NCBI GenBank assembly: GCA_023257055.1
Contig: JALRDG010000084.1
Span: 1 to 7,673, forward strand
DNA: 7,673 nucleotides
Direction: 5' to 3'
Origin: Candidatus Saccharimonadia bacterium
GTDB taxonomy: Bacteria > Patescibacteriota > Saccharimonadia > Saccharimonadales > Saccharimonadaceae
The number at the start of each line of letters is the position of its first letter. Within the stretch, counting starts at the first letter, position 1. Below the pieces are notes generated by a model. It had not been told where the DNA came from, did not search any database, and saw only the letters and a program-made list of their open reading frames with translations. Shown here in pieces: positions 1 through 5,854 of this stretch. The translations under genes and the position numbers were made by a program.

Positions 1-140
1 TATACGTATATACTGTCAATGACCGATGGAAGGCGGACCATCTGCAGGCACTGCATGTCGATGGCATATTCACCAATTACCCTGATATCATTGGCCCCAC
101 TGCCCCGCGACTGCGCAAGCTAGCGCATTTTACTTCGTAG
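1..140 (+). CDS. Glycerophosphodiester phosphodiesterase, C-terminal fragment (GDPD family, partial)
   Basis: This is the end of a plus-strand reading frame that enters from outside the window (codons in phase with base 3) and stops at TAG 138-140. The 45 visible residues contain TVND followed by VDGIFTNYPD. That is the typical last beta strand and closing motif of the GDPD TIM barrel (family pattern: TVN...GVDGIITDYP). The family hydrolyses glycerophosphodiesters, such as deacylated phospholipids, to glycerol-3-phosphate and an alcohol. The gene converges on the glycerol-3-phosphate dehydrogenase of the other strand, and the two coding ends overlap by 21 bp, so the product of one enzyme is the substrate of its neighbour. 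The metal-binding and catalytic His/Glu residues lie off the window, so activity and localisation cannot be judged here. Confidence 0.8.
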   Translation, partial: YVYTVNDRWKADHLQALHVDGIFTNYPDIIGPTAPRLRKLAHFTS

Positions 141-1250
141 CTTTTCGACAGCTCTCTCTGCCATTAGTCGATAGAGCGTCACCTTCCCGCCTACGACGCT
201 GATGTAATTTTCAATACCGACATCGGCATGATCGATAACTTCGAACGATCGACTTATGCCACGAGAAGAGCTCTTAGCTGACTCATTCGGTGCACTGCTC
301 AGTGGTCGTACGCCAGCGTATACGTTCTTCACTTCTGCATGCTGTAACTGCGGGATAAGTGCTGCACCTTCGGCCATAAGAAGGTCCACTTCTTCCTGCG
401 TCACGGTCGTATCGTCAGGACTGGCGACAACCCGCGCCGTTGTCCCCATGACACTGCGAGAGTTATTCGTCACCAGCAAGTCGCCATCAGCTTCTGGTCG
501 ACAGCGATTAAGTACACGATTCGAAAAACGTCGCGTGAAAGCAATCATCGTACCCTTGTCGTACACCATGTCAATTGAGGCTCCGGCTAGTTTGGCGATA
601 GCAGGTGCCCAAACGCCAGCGGCATTGATGATGAAATCGCACTCTACCGATTGCGACTCGTTCGTTTGGGTATTCTTTATTACGACTTCAGTTATCCGCT
701 CGCCTTTACGATGGAGCTTTGTTACTTCATGGTGTTCAAGGATAGTTGCGGATGATGATTCGGCTGCCACACGATTCAGGCGGATAATCTCCTCGCCACG
801 AATATATCCATCCGGCACAAGAAAAGCCCGTCGAATTCGGTGCGTCAGATGCGGCTCCATCTCAAGTGCCTGTTCGCGACTAATTTCTTCGACCGGAATA
901 CCAGCCTTCTGGCAAGCTTGAATAATAGTATCGGCATGCGCCGCCTCTGGTTCGGTGAGCGCCACGAACATGCCGCCAGTATCAATAATGGCCGATGGCG
1001 CGATACGGCGGAGTATCTGATTTTCGCGATAACAATCGGCCGCCACTGCCGGATCATTTACCACGTAACGGGCGCCGCTATGCAACATGCCATGAAAATG
1101 GCCGCTCGTTCCACTACCAAGACTGCCGCGCTCAATAAGTGTGGCCCGGTACCCATTTTCCGCCAGTTCTCGAACAATACCCGTTCCCGTCGCACCCCCA
1201 CCAATAACAACCACTCGTGGCTGTGGCTGCTGGGAGACTATTGTACTCAT
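120..1250 (-). CDS. glpA: FAD-dependent glycerol-3-phosphate dehydrogenase, GlpA-like, without C-terminal Fe-S domain
   Basis: Encodes 376 residues of a DAO-superfamily flavoprotein that oxidises glycerol-3-phosphate to dihydroxyacetone phosphate. Visible signals are the N-terminal dinucleotide-binding loop VVVIGGGATGTGI with the ERG acidic end of strand 2, then HGMLHSGARY, ENQILRRIA, VPDGYI, INAAGVWAPAIA, NRCRPEADGDLLV, GVRPL and GGKVTLYRLMAE. These follow E. coli GlpA in order and wording. E. coli GlpA, however, runs to about 540 residues with a BFD-like [2Fe-2S] C-terminus; this protein ends just after the GGK...YRLMAE segment, close in size to mycoplasma GlpO. No glpB or glpC is adjacent. 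I chose ATG 1250 over the upstream in-frame ATG at 1310 because the extra 20 residues (MLRRIVLHKERI...) look non-family and a -10 box lies between the two. There is no Shine-Dalgarno. The electron acceptor is unknown: a quinone, a separate protein, or O2. Confidence 0.88.
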   Translation of the reverse strand: MSTIVSQQPQPRVVVIGGGATGTGIVRELAENGYRATLIERGSLGSGTSGHFHGMLHSGARYVVNDPAVAADCYRENQILRRIAPSAIIDTGGMFVALTEPEAAHADTIIQACQKAGIPVEEISREQALEMEPHLTHRIRRAFLVPDGYIRGEEIIRLNRVAAESSSATILEHHEVTKLHRKGERITEVVIKNTQTNESQSVECDFIINAAGVWAPAIAKLAGASIDMVYDKGTMIAFTRRFSNRVLNRCRPEADGDLLVTNNSRSVMGTTARVVASPDDTTVTQEEVDLLMAEGAALIPQLQHAEVKNVYAGVRPLSSAPNESAKSSSRGISRSFEVIDHADVGIENYISVVGGKVTLYRLMAERAVEKLRSKMR

Positions 1251-1256
1251 GCTTCT

Positions 1257-1265
1257 ACTATAGCA
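1257..1265 (-). promoter_or_regulatory. Extended -10 promoter of glpA-like gene, leaderless type
   Basis: On the minus strand the sequence reads TGC TATAGT, then six bases, then the ATG at 1250. This is a full extended -10 (TGn plus 5/6 of TATAAT). A transcript starting the usual seven or so bases after the box would begin on or next to the A of the start codon. No Shine-Dalgarno and no convincing -35 hexamer are present, which fits a leaderless mRNA. The start site itself is inferred. Confidence 0.6.
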
Positions 1266-1342
1266 CTCTTTAGTGATTCGCTCTTTATGCAGAACAATGC
1301 GCCGCAACATCTGGCACTTGGCGTTTTCTCTTCCATTCTGAT

Positions 1343-1371
1343 TTTACATAGGCTCATACATATGGTATATC
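1343..1371 (+). promoter_or_regulatory. Promoter of the deoxyribosyltransferase-Nudix gene
   Basis: TTTACA (1343-1348, 5/6 of the -35 consensus), a 17-bp spacer, and TATATC (1366-1371), preceded by TGG in the extended -10 position. The inferred start lies near 1378, giving a leader of about 40 bases. The leader contains a short GTC-TTCG-GAC hairpin (1379-1388, only three base pairs) and then the Shine-Dalgarno. Confidence 0.5.
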
Positions 1372-1419
1372 TTAGGCAGTCTTCGGACCGCTCTTTACCC
1401 TCTACGAAAGGAATGTATG

Positions 1420-2583
1420 ATGTCAAGCTGTACTGTGGTATATGCACTTGAAGCAATGCCTGATTCAGATACAACGTCAATCTTCCTCGCCGGACCATCA
1501 CCTCGCACGACGGACGTACCATCATGGCGACCCGAAGCAATTCGCCTACTTCAAGAGGCTGGATTCATGGGAACCATTTTTGTGCCCGAGCATCGAAGTG
1601 GCGAATGGCACGGCGACAAACTCGCCCAAATGCGATGGGAAGACGACTGCATGCACGCAGCGGACTGCATCCTATTCTGGGTTCCACGTAACATGGAGAA
1701 CATGCCTGCCCTAACAACCAATGTTGAATTTGGTCGATGGGAAGGTAGCGGGAAAATTGTCCTTGGCTCACCAGAGACAGCCGTTAAGAACGACTACCTG
1801 CTTTACCATGCCTATATGAATGGCGTGCCCGTCGGCGAAGACTTGCCGCGAACGGTCGAACTTTCGTTGCTGGTCGCGAACAATATTGAGCCGTTTAAAA
1901 ATAACGGTCTGCGTGAAGTTCCCTTGCCGATTCTTCAAACTGCCTCATTTCAACGGTGGTTAGAAAATCAGGAAAAAGCTGGTAACAAGATTCATCACGT
2001 GCGACCAGTGTGGACATTCCGCGTCGGCCCGGGCCGACAGTTCATTCTGTTCTGGGCGCTTCACGTTAATATGTTCGTCGCAGCCGAAAATCGCTACAAA
2101 ACAAATGAAGTGGTAATCGCTCGGCCGGATGTTTCGACGGTTGTGTTATACCAGCGATCCGAAAAAATCGATGACAGCGTAGTGGTGCTCGTACGCGAGT
2201 ACCGGTCAACGGTATCGAATTCAGCAGGTTTCGTCTACGAAGCGCCTGGTGGGTCAAGCCTGCAACCAACTGGTGACGCAATGCATCAAGCAGTTACCGA
2301 AGTATACGAAGAAATTAGTCTAACGATCGATAGTTCTCGTATTGTGCGGCATGGATCACGCCAGCTCGTTGCGCCAATGTCGACCCATCATGCACATCTT
2401 TTCTCCGCCGCATTAACCGACGAAGAAGTTGCTCATTTGCGCGCCCAAGCCAGTAAAAGCTTTGGTATTACAGAGGATGGTGAGCGAACATATGTCGAAG
2501 TTATGACACTTGGGGAAATTCGAAAGGCTGACGTCGTTGATTGGTCGATGCTCGGCATGATCCTTCAGGTGCTCGTGCCATAA
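1420..2583 (+). CDS. Nucleoside 2-deoxyribosyltransferase-like domain fused to a Nudix hydrolase domain
   Basis: A 387-residue two-domain protein (numbering below starts at the alternative ATG 1417). The N-terminal part, about residues 20-135, opens with SIFLAGPSPRT, the phosphate/nucleobase-binding start of the nucleoside 2-deoxyribosyltransferase-like fold. It continues with MRWEDDCMHAADCILFW and NVEFGRW; Glu104 sits where the family has its catalytic Glu. The C-terminal part, about 215-388, is a Nudix domain. EAPGG (275-279) is followed by a divergent Nudix box ending TEVYEEISL, which keeps the metal-binding glutamates (295, 298, 299) but has Thr for the usual Arg and Ser for the usual Gly. 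The overall look of the Nudix half is closest to ADP-ribose or sugar-nucleotide pyrophosphatases. A plausible role is nucleotide salvage or clean-up, cutting a glycosidic bond with one domain and a diphosphate with the other; the substrate is not readable. The Shine-Dalgarno AAGGA (1408-1412) is spaced best for ATG 1420; ATG 1417 is possible. The gene is monocistronic, with its own promoter and terminator. Confidence 0.82.
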   Translation: MSSCTVVYALEAMPDSDTTSIFLAGPSPRTTDVPSWRPEAIRLLQEAGFMGTIFVPEHRSGEWHGDKLAQMRWEDDCMHAADCILFWVPRNMENMPALTTNVEFGRWEGSGKIVLGSPETAVKNDYLLYHAYMNGVPVGEDLPRTVELSLLVANNIEPFKNNGLREVPLPILQTASFQRWLENQEKAGNKIHHVRPVWTFRVGPGRQFILFWALHVNMFVAAENRYKTNEVVIARPDVSTVVLYQRSEKIDDSVVVLVREYRSTVSNSAGFVYEAPGGSSLQPTGDAMHQAVTEVYEEISLTIDSSRIVRHGSRQLVAPMSTHHAHLFSAALTDEEVAHLRAQASKSFGITEDGERTYVEVMTLGEIRKADVVDWSMLGMILQVLVP

Positions 2584-2590
2584 GTACACC

Positions 2591-2633
2591 GCCCGCTCAT
2601 TGCCTTGCCTATCCGGTAGGTTAATGAGCGGGC
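2591..2633 (+). terminator. Rho-independent terminator after the Nudix fusion gene
   Basis: An 11-bp perfect stem, GCCCGCTCATT with AATGAGCGGGC, closes a 21-nt loop that can itself form a small CCTA/TAGG hairpin. A T-rich stretch follows. It begins eight bases after the TAA at 2581-2583. Confidence 0.8.
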
Positions 2634-2648
2634 AATTTCATTTTCTCT

Positions 2649-2677
2649 TTACCAGAACAGTGTATGATGATTTAATA
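2649..2677 (+). promoter_or_regulatory. Weak candidate promoter for the 123-residue gene
   Basis: TTACCA (2649-2654), a 17-bp spacer and TTAATA (2672-2677). Both boxes match the consensus only moderately. A separate TATGAT at 2663-2668 lacks a good partner. A promoter is expected here because a terminator lies directly upstream, but the exact boxes are uncertain. Confidence 0.3.
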
Positions 2678-2712
2678 ATGGAGTCATTGTTTCTCTGCTC
2701 TAGGAGTGCAAG

Positions 2713-3084
2713 ATGGAAAATCGTACGATTACGATCATCGAAGACGCCATGATGCTTGATAGCGAAGGCAAATTACAAAAGTGCAAGATTATGCATGTGC
2801 ATGCCTTTCTGGCGCGCTGCGAATGGGAGCTGGGCGAATCAGGCTCAGTAGCAATCGCCGCCCTACCTGGACTCAGCGTAAAATTATGGTTTCCTGACGA
2901 ACCCAAGGAAACCAAGCGTGTTGGCATTACGGTCGCCCTGACAGAAACGCAGTTCGAGCGAATTGCGACATCAGGCGCCGAAGCCGTGCCAGAAACAGAG
3001 GTGTGGTCGCACAAATGGTTCATGCCAGAAGGATACATTGCCGCCTACAGGCTAACGACAGAGCCTGAATGGAGAATGGTGTAG
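2713..3084 (+). CDS. Hypothetical protein, 123 residues
   Basis: I do not recognise the family. The start is well supported: AGGAG at 2702-2706 sits six bases before ATG 2713. The product has no signal peptide or membrane segment and mixes beta-like stretches (RTITIIEDAMML, SVAIAALPGLSVKLWF, RVGITVALT) with an aromatic-rich end (VWSHKWFMPEGYIAAYRL). It is therefore probably a small cytoplasmic alpha/beta domain. It is acidic, with several Glu-Xaa-Glu clusters, and has two Cys residues (24 and 36 in the product) with no metal-site spacing. It stands alone between two terminators, so its neighbours say nothing about its function. Codon use resembles the surrounding genes, which supports it being a real gene and not a shadow frame. 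Confidence 0.7.
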   Translation: MENRTITIIEDAMMLDSEGKLQKCKIMHVHAFLARCEWELGESGSVAIAALPGLSVKLWFPDEPKETKRVGITVALTETQFERIATSGAEAVPETEVWSHKWFMPEGYIAAYRLTTEPEWRMV

Positions 3085-3105
3085 CACCTTCCTTGCAAAA
3101 ATATA

Positions 3106-3132
3106 CCCCGCATATTCAGTGAATATGCGGGG
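3106..3132. terminator. Bidirectional terminator, 27-nt perfect hairpin
   Basis: CCCCGCATATTCA, one central G, then the exact complement TGAATATGCGGGG. The plus side is followed by a CTTTTCTT tail. The minus side is followed by TATATTTTTG. It lies between two converging genes and can serve both. Confidence 0.88.
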
Positions 3133-3149
3133 CTTTTCTTCGTAGTCGC

Positions 3150-3728
3150 TTATTGCATTTTAATTGTTTCGACGCGGACGTAAAATCCATGATCCGCAAG
3201 CATCTGCGCGTGAGCTTCAGTCAGTTCGTAATCGGCCTGTAGCTGCATCGTATCCGCCGGAACTTTCACGACTTTTCCAGTGAGCTGAAGTACCTGTCCG
3301 GACTGCACTTGAACTGTATTTTCCGCTTCCCCTTCGTCGAGCTCAGGGCTCAGCAGTGCGAAGCGAGAGGTCGATGCATCTCCTATAGTAAACGCTCGGT
3401 CGTTCAGAACTTCAACGACCGTGCCGTCAGTAAGCGTTACTTCTTGCCCGTCTTTCACGGAATCTGCCTTCACCGCAAGAAGTGCGCTCGTACTTGCAAT
3501 CGCCTCAGAGCCTGAACGCGTAGAATCACGTTGAGAATCGGCGGTCGATTCTTGCTCGGAGGTTGTTGCCGTCGAATCTTTTTGCTGCTCATCTCGCTGA
3601 GACAAGGCGTACCAGCCTAAAAGCCCCAGCAAAAGCAGTAACAGCAAAAGTGGAATCAGCCATTTTGCTGGGCTTTTTTTGCGTTCAGTTTCCGCGACAA
3701 CGCGATGCTTTGGTGTGTGTTCGTCCAT
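3150..3728 (-). CDS. Membrane-anchored extracytoplasmic protein with probable OB-fold domain
   Basis: A 192-residue protein. Residues 1-22 are a charged cytoplasmic tail. Residues about 23-43 form one very hydrophobic helix (PLLLLLLLLGLLGWYAL). Residues 44-80 are a Ser/Thr/Glu/Gln-rich linker typical of exposed flexible segments. The rest is a compact domain. The pattern GQEVTLTDGTVVEVLNDRAF, then a Phe-Thr-Ile core, an Ala-Leu-Leu strand, and finally GQVLQLTGKVVKV is what beta-barrel OB-fold domains of surface proteins look like. The OB-fold call is by pattern only. GGAGG (3733-3737) precedes ATG 3728 by a few bases. With no lipobox, it is an N-in, C-out anchored protein. It is transcribed alone, diverging from the 75-residue gene and ending at the shared hairpin. 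No catalytic motif is visible; ligand or protein binding at the envelope is the likeliest role. Confidence 0.72.
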   Translation of the reverse strand: MDEHTPKHRVVAETERKKSPAKWLIPLLLLLLLLGLLGWYALSQRDEQQKDSTATTSEQESTADSQRDSTRSGSEAIASTSALLAVKADSVKDGQEVTLTDGTVVEVLNDRAFTIGDASTSRFALLSPELDEGEAENTVQVQSGQVLQLTGKVVKVPADTMQLQADYELTEAHAQMLADHGFYVRVETIKMQ

Positions 3729-3748
3729 ATTCCCTCCGGATTAATTCG

Positions 3749-3754
3749 TCTATA
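3749..3754 (-). promoter_or_regulatory. Possible -10 box of the OB-fold membrane protein gene
   Basis: TATAGA on the minus strand, about 20 bases before the start codon, with no convincing -35. This is a weak call, supported mostly by its position just upstream of a strong ribosome-binding site. Confidence 0.28.
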
Positions 3755-3822
3755 CAAATCGTATCGTATCCTTGCAGGCACGACTGTGAACTATTTTACT
3801 AAAGCCAGCAATATCCCAATCC

Positions 3823-3850
3823 TTGACAGAACTAGTAATCCCAGTATAAT
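3823..3850 (+). promoter_or_regulatory. Consensus promoter of the 75-residue gene
   Basis: TTGACA (3823-3828) and TATAAT (3845-3850), both perfect matches, separated by 16 bp. This is the strongest promoter in the window. The inferred start near 3857 gives a leader of about 47 bases. The leader contains a GCGA-GAAA-TCGC hairpin with a GNRA loop (3873-3884), just before the ribosome-binding site. Confidence 0.8.
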
Positions 3851-3903
3851 TACTTCTGTCCGCTCACCTCTGGCGAGAAATCGCTCCGTTGAAAGGAAGT
3901 ACC

Positions 3904-4131
3904 GTGAGACGTACGTGTATCGTTCCCGGGACTAGCCGTGATATGGCTATCGCGTCGCTCATTCAGCTTGCAGGCCAGTACAATGAGCCGTGTTCGGCAA
4001 AATTCGGCTCCGTACGAATTATCGTCCATCCGGGCGACACGTCGGAAGCCGTCATGGCAAGAACGCCGGAGCTCAGCACAGAAGGATCCGTGCATATACC
4101 CGCTCAGCCTCTGGTAGCAGAGCTGCTGTAG
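3904..4131 (+). CDS. Hypothetical small protein, 75 residues (GTG start)
   Basis: I do not recognise the family by sequence. Start GTG 3904 is chosen because AAAGGAAG (3892-3899) sits just upstream. The in-frame TTG at 3889 would overlap that site. The product begins MRRTCIVPGTSRDMAIASLI and shows no membrane helix or signal peptide. A hand reading of secondary structure gives strand, helix (12-26), two strands (30-41), short helix (46-53), strand (57-63) and a last helical turn. That order resembles the HPr-like open-faced sandwich, but the HPr phospho-His motif is absent. It has a private consensus promoter and a strong terminator, so it is probably well expressed as a single-gene transcript of about 340 nt. 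Alternatively the transcript could act partly as RNA. Confidence 0.65.
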   Translation: MRRTCIVPGTSRDMAIASLIQLAGQYNEPCSAKFGSVRIIVHPGDTSEAVMARTPELSTEGSVHIPAQPLVAELL

Positions 4132-4144
4132 CGAGTATTTCAGC

Positions 4145-4201
4145 ACCCTGCCTTCCTGTGCGTCTTACAAAGACCCCGCACAAGAAGGCAGGGTCTTTTT
4201 T
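4145..4201 (+). terminator. Strong rho-independent terminator of the 75-residue gene
   Basis: A long hairpin, 4145-4194: ACCCTGCCTTC with GAAGGCAGGGT, one C-A mismatch, TGTGCG/CGCACA, and an inner GTCTT-ACA-AAGAC hairpin (4162-4174). Six T residues follow at 4196-4201. On the minus strand no T run follows the stem, so it probably serves only the plus-strand gene, though it also lies just beyond the sodA stop. Confidence 0.88.
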
Positions 4202-4210
4202 GTTGTCAGA

Positions 4211-4804
4211 CTATTGATGGTAATCGTCGGCAATACGCTGCCAGTTGACCACATCCCACCATGCTTTAATGTAATCAGCGCGAACATTCTTATAATCAAG
4301 GTAGTATGCGTGTTCCCATACATCAAGACCAAGAAGTGGCTTTGCCTGGCCGTCCATAATTGGATTGTCTTGATTTGGCGTGGTGATAATCTCAAGATCC
4401 GGCATGAGCCATACCCAGCCGCTACCAAACAAACCAGTTGCTTTTTCATTGAAGGAGTCGACAAACTGCTGGAAGCTACCGTAGTGATCATCTAATTTTT
4501 CCGCAAGCACGCCTGTTGGTTCGCCGCCGCCATCAGGACTCATCCACTGCCAGAAAAGGCTATGGTTCAAATGGCCACCACCATTATTGCGGATTGCAGT
4601 CTGCACTGACTCAGGTACGGCGTCAAGATGCGTTAAAATGCTTTCGAGGTCACGCTCAGCGACTCCCGGTGCGAGATCGAGCGCAGCATTTAACTTATCG
4701 ACATACGCCTGGTGATGCTTCGTATGATGCAGCTCCATAATATCGCGGCTAATAGCGCGAGATAATGCGTCGTACTCATATGGTAAGTTTGGCAGTGAAT
4801 ACAT
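4211..4804 (-). CDS. sodA: Superoxide dismutase, Fe/Mn family (Mn-type signature)
   Basis: A 197-residue full-length cytoplasmic enzyme that converts superoxide to hydrogen peroxide and oxygen. The four metal ligands are readable: His26 (in ELHHTKHH), His81 (NNGGGHLNHSLFW), and Asp161 and His165 (LGLDVWEHAYYLDY). Tyr34 is the second-sphere Tyr. The GGG before HLNH and Gln145 in PNQDNP are the choices found in Mn enzymes; Fe enzymes normally have Ala-Ala-Gln before the second ligand. Mn or cambialistic use is therefore likely. There is no signal peptide. The start at 4804 has GGGGAG (4811-4816) six bases upstream, lying inside the last codons of the parvulin-like gene. Only three bases separate that gene's stop from this ATG, so the two are co-transcribed and probably translationally coupled. 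Confidence 0.95.
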   Translation of the reverse strand: MYSLPNLPYEYDALSRAISRDIMELHHTKHHQAYVDKLNAALDLAPGVAERDLESILTHLDAVPESVQTAIRNNGGGHLNHSLFWQWMSPDGGGEPTGVLAEKLDDHYGSFQQFVDSFNEKATGLFGSGWVWLMPDLEIITTPNQDNPIMDGQAKPLLGLDVWEHAYYLDYKNVRADYIKAWWDVVNWQRIADDYHQ

Positions 4805-4807
4805 ATC

Positions 4808-5854
4808 TTACTCCCCTCTGCTGTTTGGCACTGGCGTAGTAGCCGTACTAGCTGGATTAATCTTAATGTGGTAATCGACTTTATTTGCTTCGCGCAGTTT
4901 CTTTAAATCATTCTCAAACTTTGTCAGCGGAATTTTTAGATACGCGTAATGAATTTGCTCTTCGTTACTTTCAATATGATGAACGAAATAGTAGCCGTCG
5001 CCCGCAGAGGTGCGCACCACTTCAGAAGTCTTCCCCTTCTCGAGCTTTATCGCAGCGTCGGTCAGGCCACCATCTTCATTTTCTTTTGAGATAAATCCTT
5101 GGTCAGCGTACATCACCGATTGTCCCATATCCTTGGAAATTTGCTCCAAGCTCTTTCCGCTTGCAATTGCCTCTGTTACTTGGCGCTTCAAGTTCGCCGC
5201 GTTTTCATCAACAGCAAAGGCGACATCCTGTCGCAATAATGTCTGACGAATAATGTGTCGCGCTTCTTCAGGAGTCCAGTTAAAAACATCCTGCGTAACA
5301 GATTCGTATGCATCCTGCGACAATCCGGCTTGCGACAACTTTTCGAATTCATCAACACGCTTTTGATCGATGGAAATCGAACGCTCCTCGGCAATTTTTT
5401 GTGCATAGGCATCGGCAACGGCACTATTCATAGCAAGTGATTTGATTGATTCTGCCTGATTTCGGCCTTCACGTTTCGAGAGATCGATTTGCTTCATGCC
5501 TTCAAGATAATGTAACGACGAACGATAGCGCATAAGATAGTCGCTATATCGAACAGACTCGCCTTCGACGCTTGCAACCGGCAAAGGTACGATTCGCGTC
5601 AAACGATAAAATAAATTGCTACTGTTCTGTGCAATGTAGAGCTGATGCCAGACAACCAGAGCTGCAAGGAGCAATGCGGCCATACTAATAAGAATCGTGT
5701 TAATGACGAGACGGTGACGGGAATACTGGATCGGGTACTTAAACCGACGCCCACCCGCCAAAATACGCTCACGGTGCTCAGCAACCGTCTCGTTTGTAAT
5801 GCGAGGCGGTAATGCGACTTCCTTTTTCTTACGCTTCAACTGCAGTTTCTTCAT
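4808..5854 (-). CDS. Membrane-anchored SurA/PrsA-like peptidyl-prolyl isomerase (parvulin), atypical
   Basis: A 348-residue protein. A Lys/Arg-rich cytoplasmic tail (1-48) precedes one transmembrane helix (about 49-68). The outer part begins VASVEGESVRYSDYLMRYRS (93-112), the usual opening of SurA-N type chaperone domains. A helical region (about 130-215) follows, including TPEEARHIIRQTLLRQDV. A parvulin-like half domain (about 220-295) contains GKSLEQISKDMGQS, DQGFISKENEDGG, KLEKGKTSEVVRTSAGDGYYFVH. The expected first parvulin strand (an A-x-H-I-L type motif) is not seen before this half. A similar strand, IHYAYLKIPL, appears after it. Isomerase activity is therefore doubtful, and a holdase or folding-helper role outside the membrane is likely. 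AAGGAG (5859-5864) precedes ATG 5854. The start lies inside the upstream PH-domain gene (26-bp overlap), and sodA follows after three bases. Confidence 0.8.
   Translation of the reverse strand: MKKLQLKRKKKEVALPPRITNETVAEHRERILAGGRRFKYPIQYSRHRLVINTILISMAALLLAALVVWHQLYIAQNSSNLFYRLTRIVPLPVASVEGESVRYSDYLMRYRSSLHYLEGMKQIDLSKREGRNQAESIKSLAMNSAVADAYAQKIAEERSISIDQKRVDEFEKLSQAGLSQDAYESVTQDVFNWTPEEARHIIRQTLLRQDVAFAVDENAANLKRQVTEAIASGKSLEQISKDMGQSVMYADQGFISKENEDGGLTDAAIKLEKGKTSEVVRTSAGDGYYFVHHIESNEEQIHYAYLKIPLTKFENDLKKLREANKVDYHIKINPASTATTPVPNSRGE

Noticed and set aside
1251..1310. Longer start of the glpA-like gene at 1310 adding 20 residues
   Set aside because: The extra residues do not resemble the family N-terminus, no ribosome-binding site is present, and an extended -10 box lies between the two ATGs.
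256..1451. Plus-strand open frames of 221 and 203 codons across the glpA-like gene
   Set aside because: They are antisense to a clear flavoprotein gene, have low-complexity Ser/Arg-rich translations and no ribosome-binding site.
3106..3132. 27-nt perfect inverted repeat as an attachment site or mobile-element end
   Set aside because: Its GC stem, T tails on both sides and place between converging genes explain it fully as a terminator; no direct repeats or transposase are near.
3618..3660. AGCAAAAGC-type short repeats
   Set aside because: They encode the poly-Leu core of a membrane helix; codon repetition explains them.
3889..3903. TTG start at 3889 for the 75-residue protein
   Set aside because: It would overlap the AAAGGAAG ribosome-binding site that correctly serves GTG 3904.
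4165..4495. Open frames in other phases over sodA on both strands
   Set aside because: They are shadows of a complete superoxide dismutase and show no family features.
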